Shown here piece by piece: positions 1 through 6,666 of a stretch of 10,722 nt of DNA. Location of the stretch: positions 1-10,722 of the forward strand of contig JBFWSL010000122.1 in assembly GCA_050248375.1 (NCBI GenBank), given 5' to 3'. Made by a program: the position numbers and the translations under genes. Positions within the stretch are counted from its first letter, which is position 1. Every line of letters starts with the position of its first letter. Origin of the DNA: JAYZVT01 sp050248375 (GTDB lineage: Bacteria; Pseudomonadota; Alphaproteobacteria; Rhizobiales; Methyloligellaceae). The notes beneath the pieces are model-generated. The model did no database searches. It was given only the letters and a program-made list of their open reading frames with translations, and had not been told where the DNA came from.

Positions 1-85
1 CGAACTCCTCATCGGGTTCCGTTGTCGGTGAGGGAGGGGAAGTTCGTTCCCGTCCCGATCATGGAGCCGAGACTAGCGGGCGGGC

Positions 86-125
86 GCTGAACCCCTGCTG
101 AGGCGGGCGTTCATCCCGCGTTCAG
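86..125. promoter_or_regulatory. Four half-sites on an 11-bp phase, candidate OmpR/PhoB-type operator
   Basis: GCTGA occurs at 86-90 and again at 97-101; CGTTCA occurs at 108-113 and again at 119-124. The four units start exactly 11 bp apart. The outer units are reverse complements (CTGAAC at 87-92, GTTCAG at 120-125), so the array is both directly repeated and two-fold symmetric. Helical-turn spacing of direct repeats is typical of winged-helix response regulators of the OmpR/PhoB family; assigning one is inference. The target could be a gene beyond the left edge or the binding-protein gene 360 bp to the right. Confidence 0.4.
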
Positions 126-183
126 GCCCGCGGCGTGCGGAATGGCGCAATTCCGGGAAAAATGGACATCCGCCCCCGCCTCA

Positions 184-206
184 CCGGGGGGCCCCGGCGC
201 CCCCGG
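184..206. repeat. GC-rich perfect hairpin
   Basis: CCGGGGG (184-190) pairs with CCCCCGG (200-206) around a 9-nt loop. There is no T-run directly after it on either strand, so it is not a standard intrinsic terminator. It may be a transcription barrier between the unseen left neighbour and the gene at 487. Confidence 0.4.
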
Positions 207-322
207 CGGGACCGCCCGCGAAAAAATTTCAGGTTTTTCTTCGCGGCCGGCGCCAATATCCGCCGAGGCCGCCCTCGAATCGAATTTTGCCGAAATCCAG
301 AAGTCCGGAAGTTGCGATGGAC

Positions 323-338
323 CAACTATAAGTAGTTG
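323..338. promoter_or_regulatory. CAACTA-TAAG-TAGTTG dyad, candidate operator
   Basis: A perfect 6-bp inverted repeat with a TAAG centre lies in the AT-rich stretch upstream of the binding-protein gene. It is flanked by a second dyad, GTTGC (311-315) with GCAAC (353-357). Position and symmetry suit a dimeric repressor or activator site; the regulator is unknown. Confidence 0.3.
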
Positions 339-400
339 TCTCAAGTATATTTGCAACCAGAGCGTGTAAAATCAGTCTATATGGTGAATTTTTTGACTCC

Positions 401-426
401 GGAACAGGCGGAATCAAGAGCTTGTT
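401..426 (+). promoter_or_regulatory. Weak EcfG-type promoter candidate before the binding-protein gene
   Basis: GGAAC (401-405), 17-nt spacer, TGTT (423-426). The EcfG consensus is GGAAC-N16/17-CGTT, so one base differs in the -10 element. A start near 433 would give a leader of about 54 nt before the ATG at 487. Such a match can arise by chance, and no clear sigma-70 promoter was found as an alternative. Confidence 0.3.
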
Positions 427-486
427 TACCGCGACCGCCGATCTTCTTCGCCAGGCAAGGTGAAAAGTATTCCGGAGGGTGGATAA

Positions 487-1656
487 ATGGGGGTCTTCTC
501 GCGCGTAAACCGCGTGTTCGTGGCGTTCGTCATGGCGGGGGCCATGGTTACGGCGGCCGGGGCCGAGGACGGTGTCTCCAGGGACACGATCCTGCTGGGC
601 CAGGCGGCGGCCCTGGAGGGCCCGGCCTCCGCGCTGGGGCTCGGCATGCAGCTCGGCATGAACGCGGCCTTCGCGGAGGCCAATAGCGCCGGCGGCGTCC
701 ATGGCCGCAAGATCGAGATGATCAGCATGAACGACGGCTACGAGCCCGAGGTGTCCATCGCCGCGGTCAAGGAGCTGATCAACAACAAGAAGGTGTTCGC
801 CCTCGTCGGTCCCGTCGGCACCCCCACCTCCAAGGCCACCCAGCCCATCGCCACGGAAGCCAGGGTTCCCTATGTCGGGCCCTTCACCGGCGCGGGCTTC
901 CTGCGCGACGCCGGCCTCGGCAACGTGGTCAACGTGCGCGCCACCTACGGCGCGGAGACCGAGGCCTGGATCAGGCACCTGATGGACGAGAAGGGCATGC
1001 AGCGCATCGCCCTGCTGTACCAGGACGACGCCTTCGGCCGGGTCGGTCTCGCCGGCGTCACCGCCGCCCTGAAGAAGCGCGGCAAGGAGCTGGTGGCGAC
1101 GGGCACCTACACCCGCAACACCACCGCCGTGAAGACCGCGCTCATCAACATCCGCAAGGCCAGGCCCGACGCGGTGGTGATGGTCGGCGCCTACAAGCCC
1201 ATCGCCACCTTCATCAAGGTCGCCCGCAGCATCGACTTCAATCCGGTCTTCGTGAACATCTCCTTCGTCGGCTCCAAGGCGCTGGCCGGGGAACTCGGCC
1301 ACGACGGCAACGGCGTCATCGTCTCCCAGGTGGTGCCGTTCCCCTGGGACAGCTCGATCCCGCTGATCCGGCGTTACCAGGCCGCGCTCAGGGCGCACGA
1401 TCCCAAGGCCGAACCCGGGTTCGTGTCGCTGGAGGGCTACATGGTCGGCCGCCTCGTCGTCATGGCGCTGGACAAGACCGGCCCAAACCCGAGCCGCCAG
1501 TCCTTCCTCGACACCATCTGGAAGACCGGCGTGTTCGATCTCGACGGCACCAAGCTCACCTACGGCCCCGAGGACAACCAGGGCATGGATGAGGTCTTCC
1601 TCACCGTAATCAATTCCGATGGAAGCTTCCGCCCGGTCGGCGGAGCCGCCATGTAG
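487..1656 (+). CDS. Exported ABC-type substrate-binding protein, Leu/Ile/Val-binding family
   Basis: A 389-aa periplasmic binding protein of the branched-chain-amino-acid type (Peripla_BP_6 fold). Residues 1-26 are a signal peptide (VAFVMAGAMVTAAGA then ED) with no lipobox, so the mature protein should be soluble in the periplasm. The mature start (DTILLGQAAALEGPASALG) is typical of the family: a beta-strand, then a ligand-loop region and a helix holding GMNAAFAEANSAGGVHG. ALVGPVGTPTS (about 105-115) and LLYQDDAFGRVG (about 177-187) are the usual conserved blocks of the two lobes. Length is normal for the family. GGAGGG (474-479) lies 7 nt before the ATG and sets the start. No LivH, LivM, LivG or LivF homologue follows. 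The next gene is a chemoreceptor 65 bp away on the same strand with no terminator between, so I infer a sensing role. The ligand (amino acid, amide or aromatic acid) cannot be told from sequence alone. Confidence 0.88.
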   Translation: MGVFSRVNRVFVAFVMAGAMVTAAGAEDGVSRDTILLGQAAALEGPASALGLGMQLGMNAAFAEANSAGGVHGRKIEMISMNDGYEPEVSIAAVKELINNKKVFALVGPVGTPTSKATQPIATEARVPYVGPFTGAGFLRDAGLGNVVNVRATYGAETEAWIRHLMDEKGMQRIALLYQDDAFGRVGLAGVTAALKKRGKELVATGTYTRNTTAVKTALINIRKARPDAVVMVGAYKPIATFIKVARSIDFNPVFVNISFVGSKALAGELGHDGNGVIVSQVVPFPWDSSIPLIRRYQAALRAHDPKAEPGFVSLEGYMVGRLVVMALDKTGPNPSRQSFLDTIWKTGVFDLDGTKLTYGPEDNQGMDEVFLTVINSDGSFRPVGGAAM

Positions 1657-1721
1657 CCGAACCGCACGGGGACAGCAGGAAACGGCGCCGCGCGCGCGAC
1701 TTCTCGAGAGGGTGTGAGATC

Positions 1722-3902
1722 ATGTTCGGACTGAAGAAGAAGGCGGCTCAGGCGCCGTCCGCAGCCGTGGCGCAGGACGGAAAAGACCGCGGCGTACTGG
1801 GAGCCGGCGGCGCCCTGCGCGTGCGCCACAAGCTGTTGATGGCGATCTTCGCCATCTCGGCGATCACCATCGTCATCGCCGGCACGGGCATCTACTCCTT
1901 CGGCCGCGCCAAGGACAGCTTCCAGGACCTGTCGGAGAACAAGATCAATGCCGTCTCCGGCGCCGCCAAGCTCGCCACCGAGGCCAACCAGGTGGTATCC
2001 GCCGCCTCCAGCCTGGGCCGCGCCCGCAACGAGGTGGACCGCGCCCGCGATTATGGCTGGCTGGTGCAGGTGGCCGATCAGCTTTCGGTTTCGGTGAAGG
2101 ACTTCGTGGAGCAGAACGATCTTGCCGTGGGCGAGTCCACCCTGCTCGCCACCATCGAGGCCCTGAATACGAGCCTGGAGAAGCTGGATGGCGCCACCAA
2201 GGAACGCCTCGCCGCCACCCGCCGCAAGACGGAAAGCCTTGCCGAGCTGTTCACCGAGCACGAGGACATCTCCCGCGCCTTCATACCGATCGTGGACGAC
2301 GCCTATTTCGACGCCGTCATCGCCGGCGAGCGCGCCCTCAGCCAGAGCGCCGGCGCGGCCGAGGCCGTGGCCGCCAACGTGGAGAAGCTGAAGGCCGCGC
2401 TGGAGGCGGAATCGACCCTGCACCAGCTTGTCGCCGTGCTGGTGCGCGCCGCGCTCGCCGACGAGGAGGAGCAGCTCGTGCCGCTGCAGGACCGCATCGG
2501 CGGCCTCGCCGTCAAGGTTCAGTCCGCCGCCGACGTGCTGGGCGACGCCAATGTTAACGGCAAGCTCGCCCTTATTCTCGGCTTCGCCGACGCCAAGGCC
2601 GGCCTCACCTCCCTGCGCAAGCGCGAGTTCCAGGCCGAGAACCAGTCGTCGCTGGTCATGCATGCCCTCAACGACGCCACCCAGCAGGTGGGCGAGGTGC
2701 TTGAGACCGTCATCACCGACCAGCGCAAGGGCGCCGCGGACGCCGCGGCGTTCATGCGCAACGCGCTTTCCCTGGACCAGGCCAAGATGATCGGCGGCGG
2801 CATCGTCAGCGTCGTGCTGATGCTGCTGATCGGCTGGGTCGTCATCCACAAGGGCCTGACCCTGCGGCTCGAACGCCTGATCACCCATATGCGCCGCCTC
2901 GCCGAGGGCGACCTGGAGAGCGAGTTCCCCCGCTCCACCAGCCGCGACGAGATCGGCGACATGGCCCGCGCCGTGGAGGTGTTCCGCGACAACGCCATCG
3001 AGCGCGCCCGTCTCACCGGCCAGCAGGAAAGCGAGGTCGCCGAGCGCGCCTCCCGCCAGAAGCGCGTCGAGCAGCTCGTCTCCGGGTTCCGCACGTCGGT
3101 CGGCGACCTGCTCAACTCGGTCACGTCCAACATGGACGCCATGCGCCAGACCGCGCAGGTGCTCACCGAGGTCGCCTCCGATACCTCCGGCAAGGCGGGC
3201 AACGCCGCCGAGGCCGCCGGCGACGCCACCCGCAACGTGGAATCGGTCGCCGCCGCCGCGGAGGAGCTGTCCAGCTCCATCGTCGAGATCAGCCGCCAGG
3301 TGGCCGAAGCCACGGAGGTGGTTTCCGAGGCGAGCCAGAGCGTGGACGCAACCACCGGCCGTGTCGAGAGCCTGGCCAGCGCCGCGGAGAAGATCGGCGA
3401 CGTCGTCAGCCTGATCCAGGCCATCGCCGAGCAGACCAACCTGCTGGCGCTGAACGCTACCATCGAGGCGGCGCGCGCGGGCGAAGCGGGCAAGGGCTTC
3501 GCCGTGGTCGCCAACGAGGTGAAGAGCCTCGCCAATCAGACCGCCAAGGCCACCGAGGAGATCGCCGGCCACATCACCCAGATCCAGGGGGCTACCGGCG
3601 AGGCGGTGGAAGCCATCCGCTCCATCGCCGAGCGCATGGAAAGGGTGAACAGCTATTCCTCCGCCATCGCCGCGGCGGTGGAGCAGCAGAGCGCCTCCAC
3701 CAGCGAGATCAGCTCCAGCGTGCAGCTCGCGGCGAACGGCGCCCGCTCCGCCAGCCAGAACATGCAGGGATTGTCCGCGTCGGTGTCGGAGACGACCCAG
3801 TCGGTCAACCAGGTGGAGCACGCCTCCGCGTCCGTGGCCCGCCAGGCCGAGGAACTCCGCCAGACCATCGACCGCTTCCTCAACGAGATGGCCGCCGCCT
3901 GA
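1722..3902 (+). CDS. Methyl-accepting chemotaxis protein with large periplasmic helical sensor
   Basis: A 726-aa transmembrane chemoreceptor. An unusually long, basic and low-complexity cytoplasmic N-terminus (1-37) precedes TM1 (about 38-60). A periplasmic domain of roughly 295 residues (61-355) follows; it is Ala/Glu/Leu-rich and looks wholly helical, which with its size suggests a helical bimodular (HBM)-like sensor, though this is inference. TM2 is about 356-376, then HAMP (about 377-429, with a DEIGDMARAVEVF block). The signalling domain runs to the C-terminus, with the CheA/CheW-contacting hairpin tip at about 569-603 (EQTNLLALNATIEAARAGE, GKGFAVVANEVKSLA). There is no C-terminal CheR/CheB pentapeptide. 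GAGAGGG (1706-1712) serves the ATG. It probably shares a transcript with the binding protein upstream, which could dock ligand onto its sensor. No che genes are in the window, so it would feed a pathway encoded elsewhere. Confidence 0.93.
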   Translation: MFGLKKKAAQAPSAAVAQDGKDRGVLGAGGALRVRHKLLMAIFAISAITIVIAGTGIYSFGRAKDSFQDLSENKINAVSGAAKLATEANQVVSAASSLGRARNEVDRARDYGWLVQVADQLSVSVKDFVEQNDLAVGESTLLATIEALNTSLEKLDGATKERLAATRRKTESLAELFTEHEDISRAFIPIVDDAYFDAVIAGERALSQSAGAAEAVAANVEKLKAALEAESTLHQLVAVLVRAALADEEEQLVPLQDRIGGLAVKVQSAADVLGDANVNGKLALILGFADAKAGLTSLRKREFQAENQSSLVMHALNDATQQVGEVLETVITDQRKGAADAAAFMRNALSLDQAKMIGGGIVSVVLMLLIGWVVIHKGLTLRLERLITHMRRLAEGDLESEFPRSTSRDEIGDMARAVEVFRDNAIERARLTGQQESEVAERASRQKRVEQLVSGFRTSVGDLLNSVTSNMDAMRQTAQVLTEVASDTSGKAGNAAEAAGDATRNVESVAAAAEELSSSIVEISRQVAEATEVVSEASQSVDATTGRVESLASAAEKIGDVVSLIQAIAEQTNLLALNATIEAARAGEAGKGFAVVANEVKSLANQTAKATEEIAGHITQIQGATGEAVEAIRSIAERMERVNSYSSAIAAAVEQQSASTSEISSSVQLAANGARSASQNMQGLSASVSETTQSVNQVEHASASVARQAEELRQTIDRFLNEMAAA

Positions 3903-3925
3903 TCCGGCCGCGCGCCAAGTGTCCT

Positions 3926-3947
3926 GGCCGGGCCTTCGGGTCCGGCC
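3926..3947. terminator. UUCG-capped hairpin between convergent genes
   Basis: GGCCGGGCC (3926-3934) pairs with GGTCCGGCC (3939-3947) through nine base pairs with one G-U. The loop TTCG is closed by C-G, the very stable cUUCGg tetraloop. It lies 24 nt after the chemoreceptor stop and 25 nt beyond the response-regulator stop. The T-tract is poor on both sides (gctcgttt on the plus strand), so it is probably a modest bidirectional terminator. Confidence 0.65.
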
Positions 3948-3971
3948 GCTCGTTTCCGGGCGCGAACCCGG

Positions 3972-4328
3972 TCAGGCGCTGGCGAACAGCCGCGTCAGTA
4001 CGTCGTGAAGCTGCTCGGCCCGGAACGGCTTCTCCAGCGTCGGCCACTTCCGGTAGGCTTCCCTCAGGCTGCTCAGTCCGTAGCCGGTGGCGAACACGAA
4101 GGGAAGTTCCCTGCGGATCAGGATGTCGGCGATCTCGTAGCTTTCCTTGCCGGCGATATTCAGGTCGAGAATGGCGACGTCGAAATCTTCCTGCGACGCG
4201 AGATGAACACCGGACTCGAAGGTCGCGGCCGTCGCCACGACCGTGTGGCCCAGGTCGGCGAGCATCTCTTCCAGGATCATGGAAACGAGCGCTTCGTCCT
4301 CGACGACCAGAACCCGGTGGCTGCTCAT
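3972..4328 (-). CDS. Single-domain response regulator, FAT GUY family
   Basis: A 118-aa stand-alone receiver domain with no output domain. Acidic residues E10/D11 (VVEDEA), phosphoacceptor D55 (AILDLN), T81 and K100 (EKPF) are all present, so it should be phosphorylatable. Residues 76-84 read PFVFATGYG, the motif that defines the alphaproteobacterial FAT GUY regulators. Characterised members (SdrG in Sphingomonas, MrrA in Caulobacter) act as phosphorelay hubs of the general stress response. The start is the ATG at 4328. The reading frame stays open far upstream, but MSSHRVLVVEDE begins exactly where a receiver should, and an AAGAAAG-like Shine-Dalgarno precedes it. It is divergent from the hybrid kinase at 4560, with 231 bp between the starts, so that kinase is an obvious candidate partner. 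Family membership rests on the motif; the stress role here is inferred. Confidence 0.88.
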   Translation of the reverse strand: MSSHRVLVVEDEALVSMILEEMLADLGHTVVATAATFESGVHLASQEDFDVAILDLNIAGKESYEIADILIRRELPFVFATGYGLSSLREAYRKWPTLEKPFRAEQLHDVLTRLFASA

Positions 4329-4390
4329 GTGTTGTACTTTCTTGCCCGGCTGGGGCGTGATTTCGACCAGTAAACAGGGCCGCGCGGACA

Positions 4391-4419
4391 ATTTATCGGG
4401 ATTAGTCCCCTTACCACAA
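4391..4419 (-). promoter_or_regulatory. Candidate sigma-70-like promoter of the response regulator
   Basis: Read on the minus strand, TTGTGG (4419-4414) and ATAAAT (4396-4391) are separated by 17 nt, giving a leader of about 55 nt before the ATG at 4328. The spacer contains the small perfect dyad GGGA-TTAG-TCCC (4398-4409), a possible operator. This is one of the few AT-rich patches nearby. No equally good promoter for the divergent kinase was found. Confidence 0.3.
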
Positions 4420-4559
4420 TGGCTTGGGTAAATTTTGGACAATTCGATCTGCGGGCCTTTTTCCCCTCCGGGCAGGCCGGGACCGGCGCTCGCGGGTCCT
4501 TCCGGAGCCGGGCCTGCGGGCCGGAATCGTCCGCAAGGCCCGGGGGGAGAGGCTGACAG

Positions 4560-6575
4560 GTGGTCATACGCTCCGCGCAACGCTCCTTCCTGCTGCTGGC
4601 CGCCACCCTGGCGCTGCCGCTGGTGGTGTTCGTCGCCAGCACGGTCTACACGGCGCTGGAGAACGACCGGTATCAGGTCGAGCGGGAGAGTCTGGAGCGC
4701 GCGCGGCTGATCGACGCCCTGGCCGACAGCCGCATCCGTGCCGATCTCACCGCCATGCGCGTCCTCGCGACGGCGGGGGGTATGTTCTCGGGCGACTGGA
4801 AATCCGCGCATGAGAGGGCGAAGTCCCTCGTGCAGGATCAGGTTGGCTGGCGCTTCGCCGTTATATCCGACCTTGCGGCGGGCGAGGAGCGCTTCGGCAC
4901 CGACCGTTCCTTCTCCGGGCCGGTTCCCATTCGAGCCGGCATCCCCTCCTCGGCGCCGCCTGAAGGCTGGGCTGTCGGCGACATGATGCGCGAAGGCAAC
5001 GGCTGCCCCTGTCTCTTCCTGCATCTGCGGGTGACCGCCGACGCCCGGGGCGGCGGACCCTATCTCCTCAGCGTCGGCCTCGATCCCAAGGTGTTCCAGG
5101 ACATCATGATGGAGAACGCGCCGGAAGGGACCGTCTCCGCCATTGTCGACCGCAAGGGAAACTTCATCGGCCGGAGCATCGACTACGAGGATCGCCTGGG
5201 TACTCCGGCGACCGAGTATGTGCGCGGTGCGGTCGAGCAGGGCGGCGAGGGTTATTACGACGGCCGCACCTACGAGGGCTTCGTCAACTACACCGCCTAT
5301 CACACCTCGGCGCTGACCGGCTGGTCCAGCCACATCGCCGCGGACTCCACCCTTCTCGATCGCCCCCGCTTCTACTCCTCGATAACGCTGGTGCTCGCGA
5401 CCCTGCTTGTCCTGGGCGCCGCCGTCGGGCTGTTCATCCACGCCCGCCGCGATCTGGAGGAACGCCGTCAGGCCGAGCAGATGGTGATCCAGACCCAGAA
5501 ACTGGAGGCGCTCGGCCGGCTCACCGGCGGCGTGGCGCACGACTTCAACAACCTGCTGACGGTCATCGTCGGCGGCCTCGATCTGCTGCTCAAGCGCGAA
5601 ATGGATACGAAGGCCAGGCGGCTCGCGACCCACGCCCTGGAAGCCGCGCACCGGGGCGAGCGCCTCGTGCGGCAACTGCTGGCCTTTTCCCGTGGCCAGG
5701 TCATCCAGATCGGGCCTGTCGATCTGCGCGTCATCTTCGCCAACCTGGAGACGCTGCTGGCGCGCACTCTCGGTTCGCGCATGCAACTGCACATCGGCAT
5801 CGACCCCGCCGTGCGGTGGGTGACCAGCGATGCCGACCAGCTCGAGCTGGCCATCGTCAACCTCGCCCTCAACGCGCGCGACGCCATGCCGGACGGCGGC
5901 TCCCTCACCATCAGCGCGTGGCCCCACTCCGCCCTGGCCCGTTCCGTCGAGATCGTCGTGCGCGACACCGGCGTCGGCATGACGCCCGAGGTGGCCGAGC
6001 GCGCCATGGAGCCCTTCTTCACCACCAAGCCCAAGGGGCAGGGCACCGGCCTCGGTCTGCCGCAGGTATTCGGCATCACGCGCCAGTCGGGCGGCGACAT
6101 GGACATCCGCAGCGTGCCCGGCAAGGGGACCTCCATAATCCTGACCCTGCCCGTGGCCGATGCGCCCGCCGAGCAGGCCGGCGCGGGCAGCGGCGTGCTC
6201 CCCAAGGGCCGCCGCCGGGTGCTGGTGGTGGACGATGACGAGAAGGTGCGCGGCACCATGGCCGAGGTTCTGCGCGACGCGGGTCATGTCGTCGTGCATG
6301 CGCGGGACGGGACCGCCGCGCTCGAGATGCTGCGCAAGTCCCGCCCCGACCTGCTGCTGACGGACTATTCCATGCCCGGCATGACCGGCGCCGAGCTGGC
6401 CCGCCGTGCCCGGGACATCTGGGACGACCTGCCCGTGGTCATCGTCTCCGGCTATGCCGACGCCGCCACCCTCAGCCGCGAGGCGCCGCGCACGACCCTG
6501 CTGTCCAAGCCCTTCACCCCCAGGAAGCTGGTGGAAGCGGCCAATGCCGCATTGCGGCGGCCCTACGCCGGCTAG
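4560..6575 (+). CDS. Hybrid sensor histidine kinase with periplasmic sensor and C-terminal receiver
   Basis: A 671-aa membrane kinase. TM1 is about 10-31 and TM2 about 272-294. Between them lies a roughly 240-residue periplasmic domain of probable Cache-like type (it contains AIVDRKGNFIGRS and GWSSHIA elements), including a GCPC pair (C149, C151). The dimerisation/H-box is at about 310-335 with phosphoacceptor H327 (GGVAHDFNNLL). The N-box is N434/N438 (NLALNARDAM), the G1 box D469-TGVGM, then EPFFTTK, and the G2 box GQGTGLGL (about 493-500). The receiver starts near 553 (VLVVDDDE) with phosphoacceptor D602 (LLTDYSMPG), S630 and K650. All catalytic residues are present. The start is GTG at 4560, with a GGGGAGAGG-like Shine-Dalgarno about 8 nt upstream, and it puts TM1 at the N-terminus as expected. 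The kinase is divergent from the single-domain regulator at 4328-3972, so phosphate could pass between them. There is no DNA-binding output. The ligand is unknown. Confidence 0.92.
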   Translation: MVIRSAQRSFLLLAATLALPLVVFVASTVYTALENDRYQVERESLERARLIDALADSRIRADLTAMRVLATAGGMFSGDWKSAHERAKSLVQDQVGWRFAVISDLAAGEERFGTDRSFSGPVPIRAGIPSSAPPEGWAVGDMMREGNGCPCLFLHLRVTADARGGGPYLLSVGLDPKVFQDIMMENAPEGTVSAIVDRKGNFIGRSIDYEDRLGTPATEYVRGAVEQGGEGYYDGRTYEGFVNYTAYHTSALTGWSSHIAADSTLLDRPRFYSSITLVLATLLVLGAAVGLFIHARRDLEERRQAEQMVIQTQKLEALGRLTGGVAHDFNNLLTVIVGGLDLLLKREMDTKARRLATHALEAAHRGERLVRQLLAFSRGQVIQIGPVDLRVIFANLETLLARTLGSRMQLHIGIDPAVRWVTSDADQLELAIVNLALNARDAMPDGGSLTISAWPHSALARSVEIVVRDTGVGMTPEVAERAMEPFFTTKPKGQGTGLGLPQVFGITRQSGGDMDIRSVPGKGTSIILTLPVADAPAEQAGAGSGVLPKGRRRVLVVDDDEKVRGTMAEVLRDAGHVVVHARDGTAALEMLRKSRPDLLLTDYSMPGMTGAELARRARDIWDDLPVVIVSGYADAATLSREAPRTTLLSKPFTPRKLVEAANAALRRPYAG

Positions 6576-6618
6576 CCTTCCCCGGCGGAATCCTGAAACC
6601 GGATCGGCCCGGCGGCCG

Positions 6619-6624
6619 TATAAT
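6619..6624 (+). promoter_or_regulatory. Perfect TATAAT -10 element before msrA
   Basis: An exact TATAAT stands in otherwise GC-rich DNA, 42 nt before the msrA start. A good -35 is missing: CTGAAA (6593-6598) is the nearest resemblance but needs a 20-nt spacer. The GC-rich surroundings make the exact hexamer notable, and no terminator separates the kinase stop (6575) from msrA, so readthrough is also possible. Confidence 0.35.
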
Positions 6625-6666
6625 GTCACGAGTGGCGGGGGCGGGATCTATGCAAGGAAACGGCAA

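Larger units (their letters stand above)
1..486. other. Intergenic region with dyads, no confident gene
   Basis: I see no gene I can support here. Open frames on both strands are short, overlap one another, and lack a good Shine-Dalgarno or recognisable protein features. The left part (1-130) is ordinary GC-rich DNA that could be the edge of a neighbouring gene. 86-125 holds a phased repeat array. 138-155 is a CGGAAT/ATTCCG dyad with a 6-nt loop. 184-206 is a perfect GC hairpin. CCGCGAA (216-222) pairs with TTCGCGG (240-246) around an A/T-rich interior. From about 280 to 400 the base composition becomes clearly more AT-rich, as expected for the promoter zone of the gene at 487. Confidence 0.6.

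Noticed and set aside
1..12. Possible minus-strand start codon at position 12 for a gene leaving the left edge
   Set aside because: Only four codons are visible and no good Shine-Dalgarno precedes it, so it cannot be supported.
229..1398. Minus-strand open frame opposite the binding-protein gene
   Set aside because: Low-complexity Gly/Asp/His-rich translation with no domain pattern, while the plus strand has a signal peptide and conserved binding-protein blocks.
1560..3821. Long minus-strand open frame opposite the chemoreceptor gene
   Set aside because: Its translation is Gly/Ala/Leu/His-rich low-complexity sequence, typical of the antisense frame of GC-rich coding DNA, and the plus strand encodes an unmistakable chemoreceptor.
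4470..4520. GCAGGCC (4472-4478) and GGCCTGC (4511-4517) dyad in the kinase leader as a riboswitch or attenuator
   Set aside because: The inner pairing is short and interrupted and there is no terminator-like T-run, so it is no more than expected in GC-rich DNA.
4329..6629. Minus-strand open frame extending upstream of the response regulator across the kinase gene
   Set aside because: Only the last 118 codons resemble a protein family. The rest is antisense to a complete hybrid kinase and has no domain features.
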